Assembly: GCA_018710935.1 (NCBI GenBank)
Contig: DVIX01000079.1
Span: forward strand, 1 to 54,175
Source of the DNA: Candidatus Avirikenella pullistercoris
Lineage (GTDB): Bacteria; Bacteroidota; Bacteroidia; Bacteroidales; Rikenellaceae
Length of the DNA stretch: 54,175 nt
Direction: 5' to 3'
Under the pieces are notes generated by a model, which had not been told where the DNA came from, did not search any database, and saw only the letters and a list, made by a program, of their open reading frames with translations. How positions within the stretch are numbered: position 1 is the first letter of the stretch; each line of letters opens with the position of its first letter. The translations under genes and the position numbers were made by a program. This document shows positions 37,601-46,678 of this stretch, piece after piece.

Positions 37601-38194
37601 TTGGCGGCATACCTTTCGGTGTGCCATTATGGCTGCTTTAGCATTCAGCGTATCGAATATGGTTTCGATGAGTATCAAGTCGCAGCCTCCGTCTATCAAT
37701 CCTTCTATCTGGGTCGTATAGGCAGCGAGCAGCGTATCGAACGTAATGTTCCGGTAGGCAGGATTATTCACGTCGGGCGATATGGAAAGGGTGCGGTTGG
37801 TAGGCCCTACGGAGCCTGCTACGAAACGGGGTTTCTCCGGCGTACTGTATTGCGACGCTATCTTCCCCGCTAATAATGCGGCATGATAATTCAGTTCGTA
37901 AACACAGCTTTCCAAACCGTAATCGGCCATTGAAACGGCGTTGGCATTGAAACTGTTGGTCGTTAATATATCGGCGCCTGCTTCCATATAGCCCCGGTGT
38001 ATCTCTTCGATAATGTCAGGGCGTGTCAGAACCAGCAGGTCGTTGCAGCCTTTCAGCTCGATGTTCCATTTGGCAAAACGTTCACCCCGGAAATCCTCCT
38101 CTGTGAGATTATAGCGTTGTATCATAGTTCCCAACGCTCCGTCCAACACCAGTATCTTCTCTTCTAGCTCTTTTCGTATCTCTTTTTTTTGCAT
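34619..38194 (-). CDS. metH: Cobalamin-dependent methionine synthase
   Basis: A 1191-residue four-module enzyme that transfers the methyl group of methyl-THF to homocysteine through cobalamin. The homocysteine module (1-320) has the zinc cysteines in GLNCSFG and [10 protein letters not shown]. The pterin module (about 345-610) begins with [16 protein letters not shown]. The B12 cap and Rossmann modules (about 640-880) carry the cobalt ligand H759 in DVHDIGKN, the same number as in E. coli. The AdoMet reactivation module fills the C-terminus ([13 protein letters not shown] and the [12 protein letters not shown] motif). The length is close to the E. coli enzyme. It is co-transcribed with metF downstream and probably manC and the cyclase gene upstream. 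No cobalamin riboswitch was seen in the 58 bases before it. Confidence 0.97.
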   Translation of the reverse strand: MQKKEIRKELEEKILVLDGALGTMIQRYNLTEEDFRGERFAKWNIELKGCNDLLVLTRPDIIEEIHRGYMEAGADILTTNSFNANAVSMADYGLESCVYELNYHAALLAGKIASQYSTPEKPRFVAGSVGPTNRTLSISPDVNNPAYRNITFDTLLAAYTTQIEGLIDGGCDLILIETIFDTLNAKAAIMAHRKVCRQRGLRIPVMLSGTITDASGRILSGQTIEAFYVSLSHAENLLSVGLNCSFGAELMYPYLKQLSTIAACAVSAHPNAGLPDGFGAYSQSPELMERLTEPFLSEGLVNIIGGCCGTTPEHISRIAESAKRYAPRQILRPKHITSLSGLEPLYITPEINFINIGERANVAGSAKFARLIREEKYEEALSIARTQVENGAQVIDICMDDAMIDGKKAISVFLNLIASEPDIAKVPVMIDSSKWEVIETALRCVQGKCIVNSISLKEGEEEFLKHARMIRSFGCAAVVMLFDEQGQADTYARKIEVAGRAYALLTTDGFPPEDIIFDPNILSIATGIEEHDRYGVDFIGACRWIKEHCPYAKVSGGVSNLSFAFRGNNAVREAMHSIFLYHAIRAGMDMGIVNAGMLQVYEDIEPPLLKAVEDVVLNRDKDATERLITFAQKIKEQEGHNETMHASDKMKWRESNVSERLSFALMKGITDYIEEDTLEAMRELSSPLKVIEGPLMDGMNHVGKLFGEGKMFLPQVVKSARVMKRAVDVLNPYIEQEKVDTTSSTAGKVVIATVKGDVHDIGKNIVSVVLSCNGYKVIDLGVMTPPEKILETAKKEQADAVMLSGLITPSLDEMANVISLLDKQGEQVPVMVGGATTSQLHTAVKLAPLYKGCVVQTKDASTCVKVLSEIVGANRVEEMRRIAQKQALQREEYYKKEAEKELLTLEEARTNRARFDFNHIPIPVKTGRILFDNIPLQEIRPFINWTMFFAAWDITGRYPRIFEDKEKGEEAKKLFDDANKLLDDIITGNSIRAKSVMEIYPALSEQEEIILYKNTDYKEELARIPVGRNRKKKKEGEENLSLADFIAPIESGKHDYIGLFALTAGLGTDELSQKYAAEGDPYFSIMVKLLSDRLAEALAEYLHYKVRTEIWGYAPDEPMEIERILRGEYRGIRPAFGYPACPDHRNKQILFKLLEAEKNIGVTLTESMMMNPVASISGMIFAHEKSKYFNT

Positions 38195-38252
38195 CTTTTT
38201 GTCGTAAACGGAAATTACCGTTTCTTTTTGTTTCGATGTCGAACCTTTTATG

Positions 38253-39356
38253 CTATTTTGCAGGGGATATCGCTATTTCAAAAAGTTTCGGCCAATTTTT
38301 CCCGGTAACATATATTTTGTTGTGTTCCTTATCGTAAGCGATACCGTTTAAAACATCGGTTTCTGGGCGTATATCGCTTCGTTCCAGCAATCCGGGGGCA
38401 TGAACGATGCCGTTTACAGCTCCCGTAACCGGATTGATTCTTAAGATAATGTCGAATCCGTACACATTCGCCCATATTTCCCCGTTAATCCATTCCAATT
38501 CATTTATATAAGGGATAGAACCTTCGGGAGTATAGACCTGTATCGTACGGATGGTGGAAAAAGTATCGGGATCCAATACCGAGATATAATGTGTTCCATC
38601 GCTCATATAAAGCACTTCCCCGTCGGTCGTGATGCCCCATCCCTCCGTATTGTAACTTTTCCGTTCCAGTTCGTTCAGGCTTTCCGGGTCGAGGATAAAA
38701 CAAGTGTTTTCTTTCCACGTAAGCAGGTACATCTGATCGTTCAGAAAGGTCAATCCTTCTGCGAAATAGCGGGCATCTAAATTCTCTTCCTGTTCGGCTT
38801 TCATGGAAGGGAAATTCAGGATATGAACGTATGATTTATCGTATTCTCCGCTACTTTCATAGAGTTTCCCTTTGTAAAATTCCAATCCTTGCGTATAAGC
38901 GTTCCGGGAGTGGGGATAAGTTCGGACTATGGCTGCCCTGTAATCTTTCGGAGCGGCTGCGGGTAACAGGGTAAAACTTCCGGAGCGCGATTCTTTATGT
39001 CCGTCGGAGAATAGTTCTATCCGGAAACCTGTCTTCCCGACCGGTGTCTCTCCCGATGTTTCGATAGTCCATTGTTTGTCGGTAGGGGGGAGCGTATTCT
39101 GTACCCCGTTCAGATAGAGGAATGCCGAATCTATCTGTTTGTCGCTCTCGAAGCCGATATTTATAGTATCTCCTTGTTTGAAATTTTTGTCTCCTATGGG
39201 AAAGATCGATTTGCTAATCGTTACGGCAGGAGCGGCTATACTTTTATCCGGAACGGTGCTTTCTTGCGTTTCGGTAGGCTTATTCTGGTTGTTTCCGCAT
39301 GAAACGGCTGCTCCCAGCAGAAGCAAAAGCGTGATATATATAAGGTTCTTTCCCAT
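38253..39356 (-). CDS. Glutaminyl-peptide cyclotransferase lipoprotein
   Basis: A 367-residue lipoprotein (lipobox AAVSC, C20) that converts N-terminal Gln of exported proteins to pyroglutamate. An Ig-like beta domain (about 45-130) precedes a five-bladed propeller of the plant-type glutamine cyclotransferase family (about 135-367), which opens with [21 protein letters not shown] and contains YNTEGWGIT and [14 protein letters not shown]. This type occurs in oral and gut Bacteroidales such as Porphyromonas, where many signal-peptidase-I substrates have Gln at the mature N-terminus. It sits 10 bases after manC and 58 before metH, in the same operon. Confidence 0.92.
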   Translation of the reverse strand: MGKNLIYITLLLLLGAAVSCGNNQNKPTETQESTVPDKSIAAPAVTISKSIFPIGDKNFKQGDTINIGFESDKQIDSAFLYLNGVQNTLPPTDKQWTIETSGETPVGKTGFRIELFSDGHKESRSGSFTLLPAAAPKDYRAAIVRTYPHSRNAYTQGLEFYKGKLYESSGEYDKSYVHILNFPSMKAEQEENLDARYFAEGLTFLNDQMYLLTWKENTCFILDPESLNELERKSYNTEGWGITTDGEVLYMSDGTHYISVLDPDTFSTIRTIQVYTPEGSIPYINELEWINGEIWANVYGFDIILRINPVTGAVNGIVHAPGLLERSDIRPETDVLNGIAYDKEHNKIYVTGKNWPKLFEIAISPAK

Positions 39357-39366
39357 AAAACCAGAT

Positions 39367-40446
39367 TTATTTTCCCTCTTGTATCTCGATCTGTTCCGAA
39401 TAATTCCGTATTTCTTGTTCCTTGTCCCTGTTGCAGATCAGCAAAATGTCTCCGCTATCGGCGATAATGTAGTTATCCAATCCTTCTATTATGGCACTTT
39501 TATTTCCTGCAAGTTTTATCAGACAGTTGGAGGTATTGACCAGATGCGTTTTTCCTGTGACTACGGCGTTATTGTTTTCGTCTTTCTTACTGTGGATGAA
39601 AAGCGATCTCCATGTCCCTACGTCGGACCAACCGAAATCGGCGCAATAAACATAAACATTTTCCGCATGCTCCATAATTCCGTAATCGATCGATATGTTC
39701 CGGCATTCCGGATATACGGAATTGATATATTCCTGTTCTTTTTCCGTGCAATAGATATCGGCTCCCTCCTCGAAAATAGTATCTATTTCCGGGATGTGTT
39801 TTTCAAAAGCATGAATAATGCTGTCTAAACTCCATATGAAAATTCCCGAATTCCAGAAAAATTCCCCGCTTTCAACGAATAATTTCGCCAATTCTTCGTT
39901 GGGCTTTTCCGTAAAGGTTTTTACTTTATAAATCGGGTTACCGCTGTCGTTATTGTTGATTTGGATATAACCGTATCCGGTTTCGGGACGGTTAGGCTTA
40001 ATCCCTATTGTCATCAGCACGTCGTTTTTTTCGGTAAATTCGACAGCCTCTTTTAAAATTCGGATAAATTCGTGTTCATTGGTGATCAAATGGTCGGACG
40101 GAGCGACAATCATCGTTGCCTGCGGAGCCGTAGCAGCAATACGGTGGGCGGCATAAGCAATACATGGAGCCGTATTCCTTCTTACCGGTTCGCATAAAAC
40201 TTGCTCTTCTTTCAGTTCCGGCAACTCCTCTAAAACGAGTTTTTTGTATTGGTCGCTGGTTACAACCAAAAAGTTCTCCGGCGGAACCAATGGCAAAAAA
40301 CGTTCGTATGTCTGGCGGATAAAAGTTTTGCCTGTCCCCAATATATCGATAAATTGTTTAGGCCGCTCTTTCCGGCTTAACGGCCAAAAGCGGCTGCCGA
40401 TTCCCCCCGCCATAATTACGCAGTAACAACTATTGCCTTTTTCCAT
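39367..40446 (-). CDS. manC: Mannose-1-phosphate guanylyltransferase
   Basis: A 359-residue nucleotidyltransferase that makes GDP-mannose from mannose-1-phosphate and GTP, the precursor for GDP-fucose and surface glycans. The N-terminal GTP-binding signature MAGGIGSRFWPLSRKERPKQF is at 13-33, with only conservative changes. The FTEKPNEELA motif (sugar site) and the conserved FGWSDVGTW segment near residue 268 follow. It lacks the C-terminal isomerase domain of bifunctional enzymes. It is the first gene of the manC - cyclase - metH - metF unit, behind a near-consensus promoter. Confidence 0.93.
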   Translation of the reverse strand: MEKGNSCYCVIMAGGIGSRFWPLSRKERPKQFIDILGTGKTFIRQTYERFLPLVPPENFLVVTSDQYKKLVLEELPELKEEQVLCEPVRRNTAPCIAYAAHRIAATAPQATMIVAPSDHLITNEHEFIRILKEAVEFTEKNDVLMTIGIKPNRPETGYGYIQINNNDSGNPIYKVKTFTEKPNEELAKLFVESGEFFWNSGIFIWSLDSIIHAFEKHIPEIDTIFEEGADIYCTEKEQEYINSVYPECRNISIDYGIMEHAENVYVYCADFGWSDVGTWRSLFIHSKKDENNNAVVTGKTHLVNTSNCLIKLAGNKSAIIEGLDNYIIADSGDILLICNRDKEQEIRNYSEQIEIQEGK

Positions 40447-40494
40447 TTAATTCCTTGTTTTGATATGGATATTCGATATATAAATTCTTAATTA

Positions 40495-40524
40495 CAAAGA
40501 TAAAGAATAAAAATAAAAGACAAA
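40495..40524 (-). promoter_or_regulatory. Promoter of the manC - cyclase - metH - metF operon
   Basis: On the minus strand the sequence reads TTTG, 18 bases, TATCTTTG. Both elements are complete matches to the Bacteroides consensus (TTTG, TAnnTTTG), the best promoter in the window. The predicted leader before the manC ATG at 40446 is about 40 bases. Confidence 0.75.
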
Positions 40525-40602
40525 GAGGAAGAAACGCGAGGAATACGGAAATTTTGGAAAATCCGTTTATTTCCTGCCGGAAAAGATACGGCAGTTCGGC
40601 AA

Positions 40603-41205
40603 TTACAATGCTTGTACAAAGTCAGGACCGTTCTCGTCCTCTTTAATGACAATATCCAAATGGGTAACTAAACCTCTTAAATTCTGCTCTGAAAACACGG
40701 TCTTTTTTAATCGGTTCGTCGAAGGGTCGATTGAAAAGTTGAAAGCAGAGGAGAAATCGACTTTCTCTAAATTCGTTTTGAAAAAAGAGGTTCTGGAGAG
40801 GTCGCACCGGTCGAAAACGGAGCTTGTCAAATCGGCTTCGTCAAAACAGGCTTCATAGAGATTACAGCAGATAAATGAACAGTTGCGGATTTTAATACCG
40901 TAAAAATTGACATAATTCAAAGCCGATTTCTCAAAGTGGAATATTCCTGAAAATTTGCTGATGCCGGAAAAGTCGGCTCCGGTCGTTTTACAATCGATGA
41001 ACCGGACATCCTTTAGGTTTCCGGTGAATTTTGCAAGGGTGAAATTGCATTGCTTGAATACACATTTTTCGAAATAGGGGTTATTTATTGTCTGATTTGA
41101 AAAATTGCAGCCGATGAATGTGCAGTTGTAATATTCATCTTGTAGTTCTGTTACGGAAAAGTCCGTTTTTTCGATAACTCCGGAGCAATCGTCTGTTTTA
41201 TTCAT
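40603..41205 (-). CDS. Pentapeptide-repeat protein (Qnr/McbG-like layout)
   Basis: A 200-residue cytoplasmic protein made of tandem five-residue units of the A(D/N)LXX kind with F or L at every fifth position: CNFSN, CNFTLAKF, ADFSG, LNYVNFYG, CNLYEACFDEADLTSSVF, CDLSRTSF, TNLEKVDFSSA. It forms a square beta-helix. The layout of a helix followed by a break (AFNFSIDPSTNRLKKTVF) and a C-terminal hydrophobic tail (LRGLVTHLDIVI) resembles Qnr and McbG, which mimic DNA and protect gyrase, but the sequence alone does not show gyrase binding. It stands alone. A CTGCCG/CGGCAG inverted repeat lies just past its end (40574-40594). Confidence 0.9.
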   Translation of the reverse strand: MNKTDDCSGVIEKTDFSVTELQDEYYNCTFIGCNFSNQTINNPYFEKCVFKQCNFTLAKFTGNLKDVRFIDCKTTGADFSGISKFSGIFHFEKSALNYVNFYGIKIRNCSFICCNLYEACFDEADLTSSVFDRCDLSRTSFFKTNLEKVDFSSAFNFSIDPSTNRLKKTVFSEQNLRGLVTHLDIVIKEDENGPDFVQAL

Positions 41206-41366
41206 ATTTTCTGTCGGGTCGAGAATGATAACTTTTATGGAAAAATACGAAATCTTACCCGGTTGTGAAAATTTTATTTTGTCTTGACCGGAAAAAATAT
41301 CGGCATGAAAACGATAATTAGCTCGGAATTAGCAGGGGGACAGGGGAAATTTTGACAGTGCGGTAT

Positions 41367-43427
41367 TTATTCTGTTTCGATTTCCAGGTTCAGTTCATCG
41401 ATAAGCAATTTACTGCCCGGTGCTCCTTTGGAGAAAGTCAGGTCATTGCTGGAGGTTGCGATGATGGCTAACCTGTAAAATGCTTTGGAGGGATTGTAAT
41501 CCTTGCCGGGGAGATAGGTTAGTGGAATGTTGAATGGAGAAAAAGAGGGATAGGAGGTTTCGGAAAAAGAGATAACTCCTTTTGCAATGATATTGGGAGC
41601 GAATAGAATTTCTGCTCCGCGGAGTATCTCTTTCTTATCGGAAGGGTTATTTACTTGGTATAGAACGACGATAACGGCGCCTTCGTCTTTTTTGCTTGTG
41701 ACTGTATGTCCGTTTTCGTAATATTCCGTACCCGGAGCATAGGAGTAATACCCTTTCAGAGCAAGCGGCCTTTTACCGTTATATAAAATTCCGTATGAGA
41801 TATTTTCTGAGGTAACGGACAATGTGCTAGTCGTTGTCCCGGTAAATAATAATCCGGGGAGAAGGGTTTGTGATGCGCCTGTTTTCAGCGATAGTGTGGT
41901 TAGCTCAGCCGCACTGCCTTGTTGTCCGGTAATTTTCTTTACCGGAAAATCGCCTCCTTCGACGGTAATGTCTGGGGAACTTTGATGGATTTCAGAAAGT
42001 TGTTTGTTAAGGGTTTCCCAATCTATTGGGGAGGAATAGGCGGAAAAATCGGTCCATGAATCGAGAGGGAAATCTGTTTTGTCGGAGAAAGAGGCGGCTA
42101 CTTTTATCAATGTGTATTGATTGCGGGTGATGCCGTCTTCGGCAGTAACGATGTATGTGGTCTGTTCCCGGGAGAGGTCGGCAGGCCTTCCGTCGGAAGT
42201 ACGGATAGTCGCTTTGGGAGAAATGGCGATAACCGGTTCGATGTTGCGTAATTCCGATTGGGAAGTTCGGGGAACGGGATAATAATAAAACGAGTTGCCG
42301 GCAATGTCGAAGTATTGGGTCTGGATATAGGAGCTTTCCAATGCGATAGAAAGAATGGCGGCCTCTGAACTCGGGATATAGTGGGTTGTCCCGTTGAAAG
42401 AGAGATCGATGCGGTCGGTAGCGGTTACTGAGGCCGTTGCATTGAATATCAGTTCGCTTCCGTTAGAAGAACCTGTAATATTGATGGAAAGGACAGTCGG
42501 GAATCCATCTTGCGAAACCGTAATTTCATTTCGTCCTTTTATTTGATAGCGGCTTTCATTTGCCGGGATTTCCGATACGGCAAGGTCTGGCAGGGTAACC
42601 GTTCCGAGCGAAGTTCCGTTGAAAATCAGTTCCCCGATAGTTAATTCGATCTTGTTGATACCTTTGGAAACTAAGGTTACCTCTTGAGTATAGACGGCAG
42701 ATGTTCCTGTTTGCTCTATTTTTAAATCGCCTTTGTATTTTCCTGTGATATAAGAAGCATAATCTTCTTCCGGAACGGGCGGGTTTTCTTCGCTGCCGCC
42801 TTCCGAGCCTTCGCCGCTGTTTCCGCCTTCTTCCGGAATATCCGGCTGGGATGGTTCGTCCGATCGTTTGGTCCCGCTGACAGCAATAACGGAACTGTTA
42901 CCATTCAAGGTGACAGAAAGGGTAAGCCGAATAGTTTCTCCCGATATTTCTCCGGCGATTTCAAAACAGGCCGGAATGTTCTTGCCTTGTATCACTAAAG
43001 GGACTTCTTGTTTCCCCGACAGATTATGAACTATCAGTTCGTTGTCTGCCGTGCCGGAAGTTTTTTGAATGACGATAATTCCCGGAATAGCAAAATCGGA
43101 TATGTCGGAAGAAGCGAATGAAAAGTTTTTGATTATTAAAACGATTGTCTTTTCGGTTTCGGCCGTTAAAACGATTTCTTTTGTTTCGGTATGTTCGGGC
43201 GAATAAATAAAATCGCAGAAGTAGGCGCCTTCCACATCTCTGGCGAACCCTTTTTCTGTATCGGGAGTGTTATTGTTATTATCGTCTTGTCCCGGAGAAT
43301 CAGGGGTATTCGGTTGCGTCGATACCGGAGGAGTTTGGTACGGTTTTGAATTTTTACATGCGATAACAGTAAACAGAGATATGAATATGAATGGAATAAA
43401 AACAGATAAACTAATTTGCCGCACCAT
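41367..43427 (-). CDS. Multidomain lipoprotein: two calycin-like domains, Ig-like domain and PCMD domain
   Basis: A 686-residue lipoprotein (lipobox VIAC, C24). After a Pro/Asn/Asp-rich linker come two beta-barrel domains of the calycin-like family (about 62-195 and 225-350), separated by a Glu/Gly-rich linker. Next is an Ig-like domain of the DUF5018 sort (about 355-445, ending in TAEDGITRNQYTLIKV). The C-terminus (about 460-686) is a PCMD (putative carbohydrate metabolism) domain with the closing motif SSNDLTFSKGAPGSKLLIDELNLE. Such proteins in Bacteroidales are thought to bind glycans or host ligands at the cell surface, but no activity is shown by sequence. There is no SusC/D pair nearby. 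Confidence 0.85.
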   Translation of the reverse strand: MVRQISLSVFIPFIFISLFTVIACKNSKPYQTPPVSTQPNTPDSPGQDDNNNNTPDTEKGFARDVEGAYFCDFIYSPEHTETKEIVLTAETEKTIVLIIKNFSFASSDISDFAIPGIIVIQKTSGTADNELIVHNLSGKQEVPLVIQGKNIPACFEIAGEISGETIRLTLSVTLNGNSSVIAVSGTKRSDEPSQPDIPEEGGNSGEGSEGGSEENPPVPEEDYASYITGKYKGDLKIEQTGTSAVYTQEVTLVSKGINKIELTIGELIFNGTSLGTVTLPDLAVSEIPANESRYQIKGRNEITVSQDGFPTVLSINITGSSNGSELIFNATASVTATDRIDLSFNGTTHYIPSSEAAILSIALESSYIQTQYFDIAGNSFYYYPVPRTSQSELRNIEPVIAISPKATIRTSDGRPADLSREQTTYIVTAEDGITRNQYTLIKVAASFSDKTDFPLDSWTDFSAYSSPIDWETLNKQLSEIHQSSPDITVEGGDFPVKKITGQQGSAAELTTLSLKTGASQTLLPGLLFTGTTTSTLSVTSENISYGILYNGKRPLALKGYYSYAPGTEYYENGHTVTSKKDEGAVIVVLYQVNNPSDKKEILRGAEILFAPNIIAKGVISFSETSYPSFSPFNIPLTYLPGKDYNPSKAFYRLAIIATSSNDLTFSKGAPGSKLLIDELNLEIETE

Positions 43428-43513
43428 AATAATATATTTGGTTATATAAATAATTTATTTGGTGCAAAATAATAAAAAATAAGAGTTGTTTTCTGTAAAT
43501 AATAGACATTTTT

Positions 43514-43537
43514 CTATTATTTCGATTGAAATAATAG
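43514..43537. repeat. Perfect AT-rich inverted repeat upstream of the lipoprotein gene
   Basis: CTATTATTTC, GATT, GAAATAATAG: ten perfectly paired bases around a four-base centre, 87 bases before the start of the lipoprotein gene. It could be a repressor operator or a chance AT-rich palindrome. The 448-base gap 43428-43875 holds no gene I can support, only this element and the hairpin at 43783-43808. Confidence 0.5.
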
Positions 43538-43782
43538 TGTACAGTATTGATAATTAATGATTTATTTTGTATTAAAAAGTTGTTTGAATTGTGGCGACAT
43601 ATGCAAGGATAACCGGTATTTGTGAATGGGAAAGAATTGGATTGACAGCCGGTTCAGGAGGCCATAAATCGATGTTCCGTTAATATACAATCGAATCTCT
43701 GGGAAAGCAGAATCCTGGTAATAACAAGTATTCCGGTAGGAAAACGACATTATAGATCATGGCATAAAGAGGATGCATCTCA

Positions 43783-43808
43783 TTTCAGGAATGTTATAAT
43801 TCCTGAAA
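43783..43808. other. Hairpin 3' of the acyl-CoA ligase gene
   Basis: TTTCAGGAAT pairs perfectly with 43799-43808 across a six-base loop, about 70 bases past the ligase stop codon. There is no T run on either strand, so it is a weak terminator candidate or an mRNA 3' end stem. Confidence 0.4.
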
Positions 43809-43875
43809 GATTAGGTATTTGCAGTAAATCTTGCCGAAAAGTTTGCTTCTCGGGAAAAGGAGGTTCCGGGATATA

Positions 43876-45567
43876 TTATGCGCTCTCTTTTTCGTTTGCA
43901 GGAGGAACGGCCATATAACGTTTGATCGTTCTTTTCGGGGTTTTCGGAAAAGGTTCCGGTGCTATTTTGATTGCGGAGATCCGTTCGAATTTTGCCAGCA
44001 TGGAATTTAACGTTTTCAGGTTATCTTCCATAATTGTCGGAATTTTGTCGGGATCGAGGTGTATTTGTTCGGCAGTATCGTAATCGGGATAGACCCAGGC
44101 TTCTAAGCGTGTTCCGTTCTGTACTACGATACATTCGGCCACCAATGGCATATTGCCTAATTTCGATTCGATTGCTTCCGGATAGATATTTTCCCCGCTC
44201 GGTCCCAATAGCATGGTTTTACTGCGCCCTTTGATGTAGATATTACCCTCTTTGTCGATCATGCCTAAGTCGCCTGTTTTTAACCAACCGTCTTCCGTAA
44301 AGGTATTTCGGGTAGCTTCTTCGTCTTTATAATAACCTATCATTACATTTTCGCCCCGTACCTGTATTTCGCCTATTTCATCGTTTTCGTGTTCTTTGCT
44401 GATTCGTACTTCCATGATTCCGGGAAGCACTTTCCCTACTGAGGTAGGAACGAACTCCGAATGATGGATATACGAAATCAGAGGAGCGCATTCGGTCATT
44501 CCGTATCCGACGAGGAAGGGAAGCCCCGTTTTATGGAAAAAGGCCTCTATTTCCGGATTGAAAGCGGCTCCGCCGACGATAATATCTTCGGTTTTCCCTC
44601 CGAACGCCTTGTACATCTTGCGGCCGATCATCCGATAAAGCATTTTCCCGATTATCGGTAGTCTCAATGCAAATGCAAAATATTTGTTCTCCAATAAAGG
44701 CACGATTTTTATCTTATATATTTTCTCCATGACTAACGGGACGAAGAACAGCAGGGTAGGTTTAACTTTTCGGCATGCCTCTATGACAATATTCGGAGAC
44801 GGAATTTTTCCTAAAAAAGTGATTTTTGCACCGGCTACCAGTTGTACCAATAAATTGAAAGCGGTAGCGTAGGTATGTGCCAGAGGCAAAACACATAATG
44901 AGCTGGTGAGTTTGACTCCCAGCTTCGCGTAATTGTTGATTCCGAACATGGTATTCCCTGCCAGATTGTTGGCAGACAACATGACACCCTTAGTGAGTGA
45001 GGTCGTTCCGGAGGTATAGCTTATCATGGCTAATTCCGAATTGTCGCGGTCGATATATTTGATGTTTTGGGCAGAGAATCCGTTGGGATATTTTCTTCGC
45101 ATCAGTGCGTTAACGGAAGCTACGACGCGTTTTAATTCACCTCCCTGGCGTTGCTCCAGTACGGTCATATCTTCCAGAGAGATGATTCCTTTGATATTGG
45201 GAATGTCCCGGAGATTTAATTTTTTGTAAATGCTGACGTCACAGAATAAAAGTAAAGAATCGGAATGATTCAGGACATGGGTGATATCGTTATGATTGAA
45301 CTCTTCCAGGACGGGAACGATAACGGCTCCATAGGTAACTGTCGCCATAAATACGATAGCCCATGACGAGCTGTTTTTGCCGGAAAGGGCGATTTTGTCG
45401 CCGGGACGGATTTTTAACTTTTCGTATAAGGCATGCAATCTTGCTATTTTTGTTGCCATCTCCCCGTAACTTTTTTCTATCCCGGTCAGGTAATCGTATA
45501 AAGCAGGTTTGTCCCAATTCTCCTTAAAGCTATTTTCAAACAGTTTGATAAAATTTTCCTTTATCAT
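43876..45567 (-). CDS. AMP-binding long-chain acyl-CoA (or acyl-ACP) synthetase
   Basis: A 563-residue adenylate-forming enzyme that activates fatty acids with ATP. The P-loop motif YTSGTTSLTKGVML is at 184-197. The conserved GYGMTECAPLISY, the hinge GDLGMIDKEGNIYIKGRSK and the late GENIYPEAIE motif are present, and the catalytic lysine is in the TPKRTIKRYM tail. There is no signal peptide or membrane segment. The length is that of the bacterial FadD15-like group. A promoter with both elements lies 43 bases upstream. Confidence 0.93.
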   Translation of the reverse strand: MIKENFIKLFENSFKENWDKPALYDYLTGIEKSYGEMATKIARLHALYEKLKIRPGDKIALSGKNSSSWAIVFMATVTYGAVIVPVLEEFNHNDITHVLNHSDSLLLFCDVSIYKKLNLRDIPNIKGIISLEDMTVLEQRQGGELKRVVASVNALMRRKYPNGFSAQNIKYIDRDNSELAMISYTSGTTSLTKGVMLSANNLAGNTMFGINNYAKLGVKLTSSLCVLPLAHTYATAFNLLVQLVAGAKITFLGKIPSPNIVIEACRKVKPTLLFFVPLVMEKIYKIKIVPLLENKYFAFALRLPIIGKMLYRMIGRKMYKAFGGKTEDIIVGGAAFNPEIEAFFHKTGLPFLVGYGMTECAPLISYIHHSEFVPTSVGKVLPGIMEVRISKEHENDEIGEIQVRGENVMIGYYKDEEATRNTFTEDGWLKTGDLGMIDKEGNIYIKGRSKTMLLGPSGENIYPEAIESKLGNMPLVAECIVVQNGTRLEAWVYPDYDTAEQIHLDPDKIPTIMEDNLKTLNSMLAKFERISAIKIAPEPFPKTPKRTIKRYMAVPPANEKESA

Positions 45568-45609
45568 GCGATTCTTTGTTTCGTTAGTATATAAAACGAT
45601 TAGGAATAT

Positions 45610-45640
45610 TAAAGATAATTATTTTTTGGATATGAGCAAA
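45610..45640 (-). promoter_or_regulatory. Promoter of the acyl-CoA synthetase gene
   Basis: On the minus strand the sequence reads TTTG, 19 bases, TATCTTTA: a full -33 element, ideal spacing, and one mismatch in the -7. The predicted leader is about 36 bases. Confidence 0.55.
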
Positions 45641-45781
45641 TTTGTTCCCTATATCTGCCTTTTTTAACCGTGTTTGGAAAAAGTTTTTCCTTTCGGCTTC
45701 CGGTGGATTGTTGTTTTTTTATTTTGTCCGACGACTACGGGGAAAGGATTTTCCCGAATAATCGTTTCCGGAATAAAAACA

Positions 45782-45810
45782 CAAAAGACAGGGGATTAGC
45801 CTGTCTTTTG
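45782..45810 (-). terminator. Terminator of the zinc metallopeptidase gene
   Basis: A perfect 11-bp stem (45782-45792 with 45800-45810) has four T at the end of its minus-strand arm, 24 bases past the stop codon at 45835. Confidence 0.75.
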
Positions 45811-45834
45811 TAAAAAATATGAAATAATGTTTTT

Positions 45835-46515
45835 TTAATCTCTTCGGGCAAAACCTAAATAGTAAATCAAGGTCGCCAATGCAGACAATGCCGAAACCAA
45901 ATAGGTGCGGGCTGCCCACGTGAGCGCTTCTTTGGCTTGCGATAACTGTACATTGCCGAGAGTTCCCGATTGTTTTAACCATGCCAGGGCCCTGTGAGAG
46001 GCATCGTATTCTACCGGCAGGGTGATTAAACTGAATACCAAAATGGAGGCGAACATGATAATACCTATCCAGAATAGGGCAGGGAATGTAGAAAGGGTAA
46101 AAATCCCTATCAACAATACGATTTGCGCCCACATGGAAGAAAATTGTACGATGGGAACCAAAGCCGACCGCATTTTCAGCGGAGCATATGCTTTTGCATG
46201 TTGTACGGCATGTCCGCATTCATGCGCAGCCACTGCTGCTGCCGATATGGAGTTGCTGTTGTATACCGACTCGCTGAGATTTACGGTTTTGGTGGCCGGA
46301 TTGTAATGGTCGGTCAAATGCCCTTCCGTACTGGTTACCTTTACATCGGTAATACCGTTGTCGCGCAGCATCTTTTCGGCAATGTCGCGTCCCGTCATGT
46401 AATTCGGGGCGGGAACCTGTGAATATTTTTTAAAAACGGATTGTAATCTCGCTTGTACGATAAAACCGGCAATGGCTATCGCAATAATTAAAAAAATACC
46501 TTCGTTGAATAACAT
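45835..46515 (-). CDS. Membrane zinc metallopeptidase (YugP-like)
   Basis: A 226-residue integral membrane protein with an N-terminal helix (4-22), the zinc motif HECGH at 98-102 and two or three further helices (about 115-135, 140-165 and 200-220). It matches the neutral zinc metallopeptidase family PF04298, named for YugP of Bacillus. Its substrate is unknown. It stands as a single gene with its own terminator. Confidence 0.9.
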   Translation of the reverse strand: MLFNEGIFLIIAIAIAGFIVQARLQSVFKKYSQVPAPNYMTGRDIAEKMLRDNGITDVKVTSTEGHLTDHYNPATKTVNLSESVYNSNSISAAAVAAHECGHAVQHAKAYAPLKMRSALVPIVQFSSMWAQIVLLIGIFTLSTFPALFWIGIIMFASILVFSLITLPVEYDASHRALAWLKQSGTLGNVQLSQAKEALTWAARTYLVSALSALATLIYYLGFARRD

Positions 46516-46678
46516 ATACTTTTCTGGTTTGGTTTCTTAAATTCGATTCGTAAAAATTATAAATTCTCTTTTAGCCTGAAAACAGGCAAGTTTTTATATA
46601 ACGTTCTTTATTTTGTTTTCGTCTTTGGAAATGAAATTTTTTTGCATCGGAATATTCCGGTTTTTCGGTAATATCGGT

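Noticed and set aside
38195-38252. Cobalamin riboswitch before metH
   Set aside because: The gap is only 58 bases and lacks the B12-box; metH seems to be expressed from the manC promoter.
43562-43750. 62-codon reverse ORF in the 43.4-43.9 kb gap
   Set aside because: There is no family match and no start signal; the composition is that of intergenic DNA.
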